A stretch of DNA of 64,000 nucleotides from Osedax fenrisi (GCA_964019155.1 OZ025241.1:89029728-89093727), one strand, 5' to 3'; counted from the stretch's first letter, positions 38,833 to 51,730 are shown. The notes: generated from the sequence alone by a model not told the origin. Translations and numbers: made by a program.

Positions 38833-39772
38833 AATTGTACAATTAAACTTATATAATGTCATATACACCAGAAGAAATATTTACCACTCAGACCAATAAG
38901 TGTAATTCCTAGCCTGCATTAATTAATATGTTTTCAGAACTAAACTATATAATACTATATAATAAATTATATTCTAATTATTACATTTCATTTTATATTA
39001 TCATACTATAATGAACATATAATATGTATTAACTATCATAGTTATCATGTCACATAACACTGTGTTATAAATATGATTAAATATGATATTATGTGTTATA
39101 GAATCTAAACGTATTATTTAACATGACAATTATTTGCCTGTTAGGTGGATACCAGTATTTTGATATTATAGATCTACTTAAAATAATATTTAAGTGTCCT
39201 CGAGAACAATCTCTGCAATATGTTCTCGATATCTAATCTTACAAAATTATAATTTTTGTATTTTTGAAAACTTTGAAATTATATTTTGTTTTTTTTTTTA
39301 GAATATTTAAGTATTTATTGGTTTGTTAAGTATATTCTATATAACTCAAATATATTTATAATATGAATAATATACATTATATAATATATAATTATTATAA
39401 TAAGTTATATTATTTCAGTTAATCATAATCATAATCAAAAAAAAAAATTCAATATAAAAAAAATTATAGTAAATTGATTGTAAAAAGTAATATGTTAACA
39501 GAGAATGTAGGATTTGATTTATTAAAATTATAAAATTAGTTGAAAACAAATTACCAAATCGAGACGAGATTTTATATTTGTATCGTATGAATTCAGAACT
39601 GTGTTTACTGTACAGTGTACACTATTATTTCTACTGAAATTGAATCATATCGTATATAATTATTATAAATAGTATATCATTTAAATTAATGTATATATAT
39701 AATAATACCTGAACTAAATTGTTTGTATCACATATCTATATAATTGTGAATGTAATGTAATATATAGTTTAT
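38833..39772. other. Intergenic AT-rich sequence
   Basis: No gene or element recognised between the tRNA and the element at 39773. Confidence 0.45.
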
Positions 39773-40026
39773 ACAGGGTTACGATGAAAAAGGATGAGTT
39801 GAGGGTTAAAGGTTACATTTTTAATGTAAAATAAATTTGTATAGGCTCACTTTGGGATGTAATGCAGCTAAAAAAACCAAGCAGGACAAAACTAAACCAA
39901 TTAAACCAAATAACCCACAAATATCTATAAAAAATATATATATATATAAAATATATATATATACTATTAACTCGTAATTCAAGTGAACCCTTTAACCCTC
40001 AACTCGTCCTTTTGATCGCCTCCTGT
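39773..40026. mobile_element. MITE of about 254 bp upstream of MRPL18
   Basis: Terminal inverted repeats of about 40 bp: left ACAGGGTTACGATGAAAAAGG then ATGAGTTGAGGGTTAAAGG; right CCTTTAACCCTCAACTCGTC then CTTTTGATCGCCTCCTGT. Possible TTATA flank duplication. The interior has ATAGGCTCACTTTGGGATGT, the same core as in the elements at 32951 and 35202. Confidence 0.8.
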
Positions 40027-40205
40027 TTATATATATATTACATATTAATTGACATAATTCTAATTAGAACATTTCAATAATTTAAAGTTATATTCATTTT
40101 AGATTACTCAGGATTATATTAATATAAGTTTTATTCATAAATATAATAAGATATATATACTATTGATATTGATATTGATGATCATGACCCCCACATTAAG
40201 GTTCA

Positions 40206-43200
40206 ATGAGCACGAACAGTGACTATGTGATAAACCCAAACTTTGTGAACCGTAATCCCAGGTATGTATACAGTACTGATAGTAGTATACATAATCATCA
40301 TTATACTTAATGTATATTTAATGTATACATTGAATATATATTTGTGATCGATTTGTGATCAAATATAATCGAAAGTATACATTTTTTTTTAAAGATAACA
40401 TACTTTATTGAAATAAACAAAACATAGCAACATAAAAATGTAAAACGTTTTAAAGTTATGGTAAAAATAATAAAAAATAGAATTAATCATTTGATATACT
40501 ATATGATATACTATATGAGATCAGCGGAATATCTATAAACATCATTAACAACTCTGAATCTGCATACTTCTTAACTGTAATATCTACTTTAACTGTATAA
40601 CATGTAGTAGTAATGCATTATATTCGACATCGTTCATGATCTTAGGAATCTAGAACAAATGGGCCTAGCGACCAAGAGAAGGGGTTGGACATTTCAGTAC
40701 CCCAGTAAAGAGTTCTATCACAGGTTAGGGGCTCTACTACCTATTCGAGGGGATGTACAGTGAATGCGATGCATTTAATAGAAGCTAGATAGAAGCTTAA
40801 GTGAAGCCAAATAGAAGCCAAGTCAAAGTTAAATATAGGCTTAATAGAAGCTAAATGCACATTTGTGAAGCGATATCTTGATGACTAGAAGTGGTGAGCC
40901 GCTTACATTGATTACAAATCAGCTAAGGTTGTGTTCACACAGCACTACACAGAGTGGGTGTTATTGTTACAATACCCATTGTGGGTAATAAGTTATTACT
41001 AATAACTATTGTTCATACTACACATTAACCACGCCACTTTAAACCCATATATATGGTAATAATATGTGTTATTATCTCTACGCATCATATATACATGTGT
41101 TTACAGTAGTATGTGTATGTATTAGTGACATAACATGTATTGGAGGGTATTTGTGTCTATTTATACAGGTATGCACTCACACATTCATCTATATCTCTCT
41201 ACATGTATCTCTACATATCACATGACATATCTCTCTACATATCACATGACCCCTACACATGACCCCTACCTACCTACACCGACTACAGAGTGGTGTTCCA
41301 GAAGAGTAACCGTCACATCAGCGCCCACATCGAACACTTTCATCGCGGTGAAGCTGTCATCATCTCAGCCTCCACTAAGGAGTTTGCCATCTCTAAACAC
41401 CTCTACAGGTAGGCACCTAACCCCCCTTATTAATCCCTTTAAACACCTCTACAGGTAGGCACCTAACCCCCCTTATTAACCCCTTTAAATACCTGTACAG
41501 GTAGACACCTAACCCCTTATTAACCTCTCTACAGGTAGGTTTAACCCCCTTATTAACCCCTCTAAACACCTATACAGGTAGGCACCTAACCCCCCTAATT
41601 AACCCCCTTAAACAACTATACAGGTAGGTATAATTATATATAATAGTGAAACCTTTTTATCAGCGGGCTAAGCCACTTGTTATAAATTTTTTCCTGAATA
41701 TCTTTTTCTATCACTTTATTATAATGTTTCCTTTATACTTTATAATTTGTAACTTGTAACTTAAGCCATATAATATTATATCTTATAATTTATCATAACT
41801 TTTAACTTTAAAATTAAAATGATAACTTATAATTTATAATTTATAACTATTAAATATTAATTTTTAACTATTAACTTTATTTATGAACTATAACTATTAA
41901 TTTATAACTTTACACTACTTTTCCACTTCTTAATGGTAGATAATTTTTTACATTTTGAAATGGGAAGTGATTTTTAGTTTAAATTGAATTGTTAATAAAT
42001 GAGAAAATAATTATTAAATTTGAGAATATAGTGACTCACCTCCTCACTATTTATTGCCCATTTATCACCACTACCACAACCTCCACTACCACCTCCATCA
42101 CCACCACCACCTCCTTCAGCACTTCTGACATATGTGCCGCGGAAAGCATAGGAACAATCCTGGCAGACAGATGTCTGAAGGCAGGTATCACTCGCATGCT
42201 CATACACGAGTCGGAGTTTGATGCCATCTCTAACAAGGTTACCACCGTGACCTCTAGCCTGCGTGACCCTTACGATTAAGAGGTCGTACAAACGTCCACT
42301 CAATTATCATCAATGTAAATATAATAATAATATTTATTAGAAGAATTAACATTTTTTTTTCTGTTAATTTACAATTATATTTATATAATGTGTTATCCCA
42401 AAGGGCTTCTATATAATATATAATATTTTCTGTTGTTGTTGCCCATATATATATATACTAACTTGATCAATAATGGTGATATTAGTTAATGAATGAACCA
42501 CTTTATTGGGTAGTATAATAAGCTAAAAGGTAATAATAAACATTGATATAAGTTGTTGTGGTATGTTCTCTAAATAGCTACCAGAAAGTATTTTATAAAG
42601 GCTGCCCGATATATTGATATATTATTGATATCACACTGCTATGCCCTGTATGTACATTCCGAGTTGGTAAAGGAACATTGCATCAGTATGATTAACCGTC
42701 GATGATTGAATCATTAAATTATTATAATGTATTGCTATTTACTTAAGTCTATTTCACTCTATCTATTGTGCATTAACAACTGCCTGTGTGTGGCTTGGTT
42801 AGCTAACGCGTCAGACACACAGATAGTAGAAAGCCGTTAGAACCAATAAAATGTGCCTTACGTTATTATTTAGAAGTGATCTTATATAGTTGTGTATAAA
42901 TAAACGATCGTCTCTCGTTAAAACCATGGATGCCTTAACATGAGAGCGGCTTCAAAGGGACATTAGAGTCATATACGGTTATAAGTGAACACGTCATCTA
43001 AGTTCCTGGATGGGATGAAAGGACTCCACCAAAATAAAAATAACAATATCAATACATTAATAATTGTTTAGTTTTAATTATGATCCATAGTACTATATGT
43101 GTGTGCTACAATTGTGTGAGAATAATCATTTGTACTACCCCTACAGTTCTTGAAATTCAAAGAGGCGATGGTAGTGGGGGGAGTAGACCTAACGGAACCC

Positions 43201-43344
43201 GAGACGTTTGTTCCGGAATATACCCCCGGTATAGATTACGACGATGTGGAGGGGGTGAAGTCTCTTTCAGATAGACAGGTATTACATCACCACTCTCTTA
43301 TCACCGTACCACTCTATTGTAGAGGCTCTCTACATGCTAATCAA

Positions 43345-43386
<42 letters not shown>

Positions 43387-43644
43387 TCTATATTCTATTA
43401 ATTTAATTTATTATCTTATTATTATAGTACAGTATATTTTCTAATAATTTATTTTACTCCAAAAATAATACTTTTAAATAGACAGGATAATTATCAACTA
43501 TTACAATTGATCACAATAATATAGGATAAAGTTCAGGATGTATGCGAATTAAATGCATTAACAAAGAAACTCCGAGGAATCAATAAACATCATTCGATGC
43601 CAAAACAAAAGAAAATTATTATGGAACATAAATTCAAAAATTAA
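40206..43644 (+). CDS. MRPL18: MRPL18, mitochondrial ribosomal protein uL18m, six exons, 207 aa
   Basis: Exons 40206-40261, 40646-40723, 41289-41408, 42120-42237, 43147-43278, 43525-43644, in phase throughout (208 codons including stop). Family landmarks in order: NFVNRNPRNLE, RRGWTFQYPSKEFYHR, HISAHIEH, GEAVIISASTKEFAISKHLY, AAESIGTILADRCLKAGI, EAMVVGGVDLTEPE. These match animal uL18m, a 5S-rRNA-fold protein of the mitochondrial large subunit. It is longer than human MRPL18 (180 aa) because of an extra acidic then basic C-terminal tail in exons 5-6. ATG 40206 gives no obvious mitochondrial presequence. An upstream TAA closes the frame, so either the start is here or a leader exon is missed (AAG at 40196-40200 could be an acceptor). 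The exon 3 donor is tandemly copied in the intron. A SINE lies in intron 4. Confidence 0.92.
41392..41630. repeat. Minisatellite copying the MRPL18 exon 3 splice donor, six units of about 45 bp
   Basis: The unit contains AAACACCTCTACAG|GTAGGC followed by ACCTAACCCCCCTTATTAAC. The first unit is the real exon end plus donor; five more copies follow, each with CTATACAG|GTAG or CTCTACAG|GTAG. Every unit thus has both an acceptor-like AG after a pyrimidine tract and a donor-like GTAG. Confidence 0.9.
42787..43048 (+). mobile_element. tRNA-derived SINE, copy 3
   Basis: Same body and 3' core as copy 1 (ACGTCATCTAAGTTCCTGGA, then TGGGATGAAAGGACTCCACC). The head GTGGCTTGGTTAGCTAACGC is present but the B box is damaged. 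It lies in MRPL18 intron 4, sense orientation. Confidence 0.82.
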
Positions 43645-43869
43645 TAAATATATTTCCTTGAGATTGATTATTTTATTTTTAATTTAAATTATAATTAATT
43701 TCTATTATTTATGAATTTGTAATTTGCATAAATATTAATTGTATTAATAATCTCATTAATTAATAATTTTCTTATTAGAATAATTCAGTATTGTATATTT
43801 GTAACTACTATAAATATATGCCTACATTATTTCAAAGTACAAGTTAATAACTTTGATAACATTACAAAT

Positions 43870-44345
43870 AGGCTTTCAGAACTACCTCTCCTTCAATTAT
43901 TCCAACACTAAATCACTATTTCTAAATCTCCCTTTACTTATAAGCATTCATCTCATATCAGGAACCTTGGTGTGTAATTTGATCACACCCTTTAACATCA
44001 TCTCTCAACATCTGTATCTCCTACATGATTAAACCATTAATTGTCATCTCTACCCTAACTACATTTAATTAACCAGAAATTTGATGCCATTCGAAGTCAC
44101 CTCACTAATCTCTTCTTTACATTCTTCCTCTTCGACTACTGGAACTCCCTACTACTTTCTCTTCCTAACTACCTAATAAATAAACTGCAAACCTTACAAA
44201 TTTCATCTCCAAGTATGTCTTCGACAATTTGTTTAACTTTATTGATCAACAACCAGTCTACGATATGAGTTAACAATTATTGAAATCAACTCTCTATGCT
44301 ACTGATTAAACCTATAGAATACTTCACTTAAAGCTTGCATCTTGA
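43870..44345 (+). mobile_element. LINE relic, RT 3' half
   Basis: A degenerate plus-strand segment translates in shifting frames to IRNLGV.FDHTL, IRSHLTN, DYWNSLLLSLPNYLINKLQTLQ (split here by frame changes), matching the C-terminal RT region of CR1/L2-type LINEs. It has many lesions and no intact ORF. Distinct from the A and B copies in the window. Confidence 0.65.
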
Positions 44346-44730
44346 GGAATCTATTTCACTTATAAACTAGGCTTAATTACTACATTATTAGAAGATACGA
44401 TATATCAATATAAATCTTTAAATTAAAAAGGTCAATAATATATGATATGAATATAATATATGATATTGAATAAATTAATTATTAATACATATTTTAGAAA
44501 AAATTTTAATTATACAGTAATATTTGTTAATACATTAAGTTTATATATATATATATTATTATTTTTGTTATAAATAATATATTAGTATTTAATAAATACT
44601 ATTTTATTTGTTAGTCATTATATATCGTCAACTATTTATTATAGAATAATATTATGTCCTTACATATATATATAAATAATAGTTACATATATATTTGTAG
44701 GTAATTAAAACATTATTGATTTAGAATCAG

Positions 44731-44901
44731 TTAATACTTCGATCTCCATGTTAAAAATGTAGTCCATTTTTGAAAGTAAGAAAAGCATTTTTCCATAAAA
44801 GTCATTTTCTTTCCTTTAGATGAGTCAGATTTGTTTTCTGTTTCTGTTGATGTATTATCACTCTGTAAAATGGTGCAACTTTGTGAGTTCGATATATTCA
44901 T
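44731..44901 (-). CDS. Candidate small protein, 56 aa
   Basis: Single-exon ORF of 57 codons including stop. ATG lies in strong Kozak context (TTCACCATGA). The sequence starts MNISNSQSCTILQSDNTSTE, continues with a Lys/Ser-rich part and ends with an aromatic-basic segment (FMEKCFSYFQKW, then TTFLTWRSKY). Codon use and amino-acid balance look more protein-like than the surrounding AT-rich DNA. The C-terminal part could form a short amphipathic helix. I recognise no family. It could instead be an exon of a longer gene or a chance ORF; there is no transcript evidence. Confidence 0.3.
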   Translation of the reverse strand: MNISNSQSCTILQSDNTSTETENKSDSSKGKKMTFMEKCFSYFQKWTTFLTWRSKY

Positions 44902-46081
44902 GGTGAATACATTATTTTTAGTATTATTTATATTATATTAGAATCATTATTGATGGTATACCTTCATCTTATTAAATTTTATATTATAGAAATTATAATA
45001 AAATGAATTTGAAGATTAATAAATAAATAAAATAAGTCAAAGAATAGTAGGTAAAACAATAATGTTCAAATCCTAGGGTTCAAATTGTGGAATTTATCTA
45101 AACATAAAACAAAAATAATGCATAACAAATAGTAAATAATATGACAAAACAGAAAAGGAAATGTGTATTATAACAATATAACAATACTATAGTAAAAATA
45201 TAATATCTATTAATATCATTAATTTACTGACAAGATAAAAGTTATAAGATGGAAACATATATGTGTAGGTACCTATATAATTATAATTATCAAAGATATA
45301 TAAATATAATTATAATTATATAGGTACCTACACATATAGTACCTACACCTATGTGTCCTTAGAATTCTAAGGACAGATTTAATAACAGATAGAATAACAC
45401 TTGAAATAGGGTATTTCGATTTTGTTAATAAAAATAAACGGTGATACAAATATAGGGTCAATTTCTGGAAAAATGGATTTTTTCAAAAAAAGTAAATTCT
45501 ATCAAACCATATATTTTGTATATATAAATTAGTGTAATTAATTAATTATTTAAAAAAAAAATGTACTATATATTATAGATATTTGTATTATCTAAATATT
45601 GTATATAGAACTTTTTATCCTATCAAGTACCATTTAAGCGTTAATTAAAACGACCACTACTCCCTCCTCGTCCATTACCCCCTTCCATCCCCTATCTATT
45701 TCAGTGATTTCGATACTACTGATAGCAGCATGACGTATTCATAATAATTAAGAATTTAATATATTTTATTCGCAAATTAGTTGATATTACCAAAGCCCGT
45801 AGTTGGTATTACTCTTAATTATATAATGTGCATAGGTGATATATTGTTATAGGTTATATATTGTATAATGTCCTATATGTTGACTTTTGGTTTTTGATGC
45901 CGCGATGAGACTCATTTTCGAAAAATAATGAGCCAGATCCGAGCTGATATATCATAGGGTATACCCTAACAAAACGAGCCCGAGCCGAGTTGAGACTTTA
46001 GGTAACAAAAAAAAAGACCGAGACTGCATCAATGCTTAGATTTGACTGGTATCATTTACATCACTTGTTTACACTAATGTA
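44902..46081. other. Intergenic AT-rich sequence with two palindromes
   Basis: No gene recognised. Contains the large inverted repeat at 45260-45336 and a 20-bp perfect palindrome at 45355-45374, both described separately. Confidence 0.5.
45260..45336. repeat. Near-perfect inverted repeat, 31-bp arms
   Basis: The left arm begins ATATGTGTAGGTACCTATAT and is mirrored by ATATAGGTACCTACACATAT on the right, with a loop of about 15 bases. The perfect palindrome GTCCTTAGAATTCTAAGGAC follows at 45355-45374. Confidence 0.9.
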
Positions 46082-46083
46082 TA

Positions 46084-47009
46084 GGGGAAAGTAATCAAAT
46101 ACGGACACTCCCGGTATCTCAGAAACCATCCTACAAGAAAATGTTAATGAACATATTCATAATTATATAAATAATCTAAACAATTTTATTTTTTTTTAGT
46201 TATTCAAAATATTGCTGATATATCCAATAAACTGATTATTTTATTACGTTTTTAAATTTATGAAAAAAAAAGTTAACTTAAAACCTTATCAGGAATATAC
46301 GTATCGATATAAAATATAACAATATATTATTAAAAAATAAAGCTTTCTAAAATCATATTTATAATTTCTATATTTGTTATCAAATATTCATCAAGTTGTA
46401 AGCATATATCTAGAGGTCATATAAGTCCCTAATACGGACACTCTAGATTTTTTAATACGGACAGGTCCGTCGGACACCCTATTGGTTATACATGACACCA
46501 TATTGGTTATATATAACCAATCAACGCGCTGCGTATTAACTATTCTGATTTTCATAAAAATCGCGTGCGTTATAATATTAATACCACTTATAAAGCTAAA
46601 TCTAAAATGTATATTAATTAGATAATTAACTTGTATATTAATTAAAAAAATAATAAAAATAAATAAATTATTAACTAATTAAATTAGAATAAATTGTTCA
46701 TAACATCAATTATAAATAATGTAATTGTAATTTGTCTGATTGATTCATCAATAATATATACTTTATTTAGTGGTATATAGGGTGTCCGTATTATAATACA
46801 GTCGGTATACCCATGTCCGAATACGGACACCCCGACGCGGGTCCTCCGTTATCTATAAAATCACAATAATATCTATAATCATATAATAAAATCACAATAA
46901 TATCTATAATCATATAATATTAATATATTTTAATTTTTGAATAAAAATAATAAGTCATAAATGTTAAGACCATTTATTGTTAAAGTGTCCGTATTAGGTT
47001 ACTTTCCCC
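46084..47009. mobile_element. TA-flanked MITE, GTCCGTATT family, copy 1 (926 bp)
   Basis: Inverted ends GGGGAAAGTAATCAAATACG and CTAATACGGACAC read inward from the right (GTATTAGGTTACTTTCCCC), flanked by TA on both sides, which fits Tc1/mariner-type target duplication. Extra GTCCGTATT and AATACGGAC motifs occur in the interior (46434-46470, 46785-46830). No transposase ORF. Confidence 0.8.
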
Positions 47010-47600
47010 TACACCTATTTTGTTTACAACATATATGTTGTCTTATTGCTATGGGTGTAATGAGTTTGTATTAAACTCAATATAAATTCTATTCACTTTT
47101 AATGCATTATAAACTTAAATAATAATATATAGGGGAATTATGTCTAATACGGGCCACTTTTTATGGTATCAAATAACTTTTTTATTTATGATTATAAATT
47201 AATGAAATTTTATCACGATTTAGATATTATAAACGTCAATAACATTACAATTTCAATTTTTGTAAACATTTTATTTATCGTCGAAAATGTGCCCGGCCCG
47301 TATTGCAAACAATGTTTGTAATACGGGCCAGGTGGTTTTAATACGGGCCGGGTGAAACATCCAATAGATGGCGAAACTAGTTATCATTTTTCAACCAATC
47401 AAATGAATTGTTATATTGATGATACAATGTTCATGATATAATAATACTTAACACACATACTTTAATTTATTTCAGTGATTTAAACTAATTTACACCATAG
47501 TGAACTACGGCAACATACTAATGTAACCTACGTATTTAGTAGATTTTCTACGTTATTTCTATATATAGAGGAATAAAATAAATAATAGATTACATAATTT
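47010..47600. other. Segment with AATACGGGCC motifs
   Basis: From 47133 (AGGGGAATTATGTCTAATAC then GGGCCAC) the sequence resembles one end of a GTCCGTATT-family element but with GGGCC in place of GGACA. Inner motifs are at 47288-47352, including the local palindrome CCCGTATTGCAAACAATG..TTGTAATACGGGCC. I could not find a matching right end. Confidence 0.5.
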
Positions 47601-47621
47601 AATTTAAATAAGTGGTAGTAT

Positions 47622-47820
<199 letters not shown>

Positions 47821-47837
47821 TTAGTAGTAAATAGTAA

Positions 47838-48601
47838 ACTGTGCTACCGAAATACGTGCATGGCTATTGAATAATATGCTGCTGCTTAACGCTTCTAAAT
47901 CTGAGCTAATCAACATTCCGGAAACATACTACGATTTCCCGGTGATATCTGTGAATGGTATTATAGTAGAACCAAGTAGTTCTATACGATATCTTGGTTT
48001 TACAATAGATGATGACTTAACCTTTAAGAAGCAAATCAACAACATATGTCAACGTTCGAATTACCAGCTACATATGATACGTAATATTCGTAAATATATC
48101 AACAATGACCTCTGCCGAATACTTGTTAATTCATTAGCAATGTCACCCATTGACTACTGCTGCTCTATCCTTCAAGGTTTACCCGAGTGCCGAATTCGTC
48201 CTCTCACACGAATCATTCGATCATCTGTACGTTTGATTTTTAAACAACCACGTACCGATCACTCTAGCATAACGTTGAAGATGAAGTCCATCAAAATGCT
48301 ATCTATGAAACAAAGAACATTATACAGACTACTTTGTATAGTACATAAGTCGTTACTAACCGCTAAACCACAATACATCAATGAGATGTTAAAACCTAAA
48401 TTATCGACTCGAACCCTCCGTTCTACCGATGATAGATATTTGCTATCCTCTGACAGATGTCGACTATCGCGTACTCTAAATGGAGCTTTTGTTTATTCTG
48501 CTCCGTTAAACTGGAATCAACTTCCTCTAAGTATCCGTATGATTTCTAATCATGATGCTTTTAAACGTAATGTTAAAAAATATATTCTAGCCATGCGCTG
48601 A
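47838..48601 (+). pseudogene. C-terminal reverse transcriptase fragment of element B2
   Basis: Open frame of about 254 codons covering the RT thumb and C-terminal region: SKSELINIP, SIRYLGFTIDDD, SPIDYCCSILQGLP, RIIRSSVRLIFKQPRTDHSS, APLNWNQLPLSIR, stop at 48601. Palm motifs A and C and the endonuclease are missing because of 5' truncation. The frame is undamaged, so insertion was probably recent. Confidence 0.88.
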
Positions 48602-48723
48602 TTAATTTAAATTGTTTTTGTTTATAATGTTTATATTTTTTCGTTTCTCTCGTTTAACACTTGCCAGAGCATTTTCATGCTAACTTTGAGTGTATAAATA
48701 AATCGCATTGATTGATTGATTGA
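47838..48723 (+). mobile_element. LINE element B2, 5'-truncated just after the RT YADD motif
   Basis: Same family as B1, opposite genomic strand. It starts in NCATEIRAWLLNN (downstream of the YADD motif in B1) and ends with a (TTGA)n tail at 48708-48723 joining (TAG)n. It is flanked by TAG repeats on both sides in its own orientation, as is B1. Confidence 0.88.
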
Positions 48724-48785
<62 letters not shown>

Positions 48786-48786
48786 A

Positions 48787-48840
<54 letters not shown>

Positions 48841-48847
48841 CAGCAGC

Positions 48848-48890
<43 letters not shown>

Positions 48891-48893
48891 TAA

Positions 48894-48929
<36 letters not shown>

Positions 48930-48932
48930 GTA
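48724..48932. repeat. (TAG)n microsatellite array 5
   Basis: TAG repeats with a few AGC, TAATAG and TATAAG interruptions, directly after the TTGA tail of element B2. Confidence 0.95.
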
Positions 48933-49372
48933 TAATTGAATATATATCATTTGTAGTTAATATATTTAAAATACGAGGGTGGCTATTTAAGTAGTATTAG
49001 GTTATTATTTTAAAACATTATTTGATCTAAACCTAAAATATACAAGTATCTACACATCTTAAAATTAATTATATGTATTGCATTGTATTTATTATAATTA
49101 ATGTGTGTCACTAATTTATTTTAATTTAAATTCATTTTTTGAACACAAAATATGATAATTAATATAGTTGTTATATATTTAATACGGAAATATAATTATT
49201 AAATGGTCTTATTATCGATTAATAATATGTATTATTAATATATTGTGAGGGTATACTTAATAGATATATATATATATATATATATATATCTTATAAGTGT
49301 ATATAAGTATACGTATAAGTATAAGTATAAGTATATAAATTATGAGTGATTATATATACTAATTATATTTCT

Positions 49373-49490
49373 ACCGAATACTTCTAAACATAATACCATC
49401 TAGTAACTGTTTAGCGTTCCTATAGGAACCTATAGATCTTACGTTCCTATAGATCTATAGATGGTATTAGATGTAGACGTATTCGGTGAA
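49373..49490. mobile_element. Short foldback element (about 118 bp)
   Basis: Left arm ACCGAATACTTCTAAACATA then ATACCATCTAG; right arm AGATGGTATTAGATGTAGAC then GTATTCGGT, imperfect inverted copies of about 30 bp. The centre holds the smaller repeat GTTCCTATAGGAAC and ATAGATCTATAG. Confidence 0.7.
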
Positions 49491-49814
49491 CATGTTTCAT
49501 TAATAAATATATTAATATGAATATCAATGTAATGTTAAAATATACGATAAATGTAAAATATATTTATAAAAAAATATCGATTTCTATAGAAATCAAATAA
49601 ATCAAAATGTATTGCATAATAAGATGTTGAATTATATGGCGAACGCCTAAAATTCGCGAATTTTAATTGTATTATTGATTATTAATAGAATAGTATTTAG
49701 AATTGTAAATATAAAATAAAACTTTTCACTGAACTATATGTTATAATGTGCGCCTGTATATCGAACGGCGTTAGGCACACATATTATATATATATATAAT
49801 ATATATACATTAAT

Positions 49815-50331
49815 AATATTACCAAAGATTTTCCAAAGGAAAGATATTGCACTCTCTATCTATCTCTAGTACCTCGAAATATAAATTTAAAATGAAAAAA
49901 ACAATATTAACACTAGATGGCGAAAGAGTATATGAAATGTTAAATCATGTGATATTTTTATTTAAATTTCTTGTTTTCTAATTATATACATACATTTAAA
50001 ATCATTACAATATAATACAATACATGTAGTTTTTTTTAATATTAGATTTATAACAATATATTTATCATTTATTTTATTTGTTTATATTAAATATAACTAA
50101 TCAGTGTATTCTATTGTTATATAATTATATTATCATTTTAAAATCATGTAAATACATATTATAATACAATATACATGTATATTGTATATAATTTATTATT
50201 TACTATTACAATAAATATAGAAATATCTTATTAACTGAATAATACCGCTAGATGGCAATATCGAATTATTAGGTGACACAAATATACACAAGTGCAATAT
50301 CTTTCCTTTGGAAAATCTTTGATATTACTAT
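49815..50331. mobile_element. MITE-like element with 31-bp identical inverted ends
   Basis: CAAAGATTTTCCAAAGGAAA then GATATTGCACT near 49822-49852 recurs inverted near 50291-50321 without a mismatch. The interior is AT-rich and contains CTAGATGGCGAAA and CTAGATGGCAATA. No ORF. Confidence 0.8.
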
Positions 50332-51730
50332 GCATTATATATGTCTATATATATTTTACATTATGCAGGATATAGATAATTTAACAATATTAAAATATAA
50401 TTAAAAAATATAAACTAAATTTAATAATTAATTATATATGTTTTGCATTAGTGAATATTATTCACTGAATAAATTTGAAAATGGTGTATAAAATATAAAA
50501 TAAATAATAAAAGAAAATGTCGATAAATAAATATAACAATAATTTATATGAATAAACAAAAATGTTGTTAAAAAATTGAGCAATATATAAATATTATATT
50601 CTAACTACATTAAGTTAAATGAAATAAATAAAATACAAATAACAATGAAAAAAAGTTAACAATAAAATGCATTAAATAAATTCTATAGAATATCGATAGG
50701 CGTAACTTTAATTGTTCTATATGACGTATACTATGCTGAATAATGTAACATTTCATACGTATGTGTTTCTAGAGATTATGTTACATTTTATAATTATTTT
50801 CTATCAACTGACTTAGAAAATCAATGCAACGGTGAAAATATATACAACCTATATGTAGAATAATATGATATAAAATCATATAATAATAAATGGAAATTAG
50901 GAATGAGATAACATTCATTATTTATTGACAAATATATATATAATTATAATAAATTATGTATTATAAATACTATCATATAATCATAAACATATTATTGTAT
51001 ACATAAACTATTTACCTAACATATGGTTTATAATATTAATACCATATATGGTAATACCATCTATAGAAATAATAATACATTGTATACATTATATATTATT
51101 AATACACACATTAATAAATCAGTAATTCATATTATAATTACTTCAAATGAAATACATTATATCATCTATAGATCTACGTATACTACTTTATTTCACAATT
51201 ATATTATAAACAAACAATGCACATATATATAATTTCTGCCTCGCTAGATATATAGTATATGCCATATCGATAAGCTAACAATTATTTCGAATCTCACTAA
51301 TTTTAGATAATATTAATTATACTGTATATTAAAATTTACATTATGCTTTAATACTTATTATATTACTTATTATATTACTATTATATTATATTATATCATT
51401 ATATATACCTATTATATTATATCAATTATATTTCAATATAATATTTATTCGATTATAATCGATAATTATAGATATCTATAGATACCAATTATGATTTTAT
51501 TATTTAATATTATTTTATAAGTTTGATTATGTGGTGCATGCAATAAAAACATATTATAATATATACGTATATATACCTATGCTATATAAATGTTTATACA
51601 CATTTTAATGTAGTCGACTATCAATGTAAAAAGGAAGGAAAGCTAGGAAGATTGTAAATATATCCAGAATGTCATATTATAGATTTATAAATCGTACATC
51701 TTTGTATAGTTACATGTATCGAGATAAGTA
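50332..51730. other. Intergenic AT-rich sequence
   Basis: No gene or element recognised; short chance ORFs only. Confidence 0.45.

Noticed and set aside
41989..42303. Overlapping ORFs of 96 and 103 aa around MRPL18 exon 4
   Set aside because: The forward one is the exon plus intron sequence (CCACCACC tract), the reverse ones are shadows.
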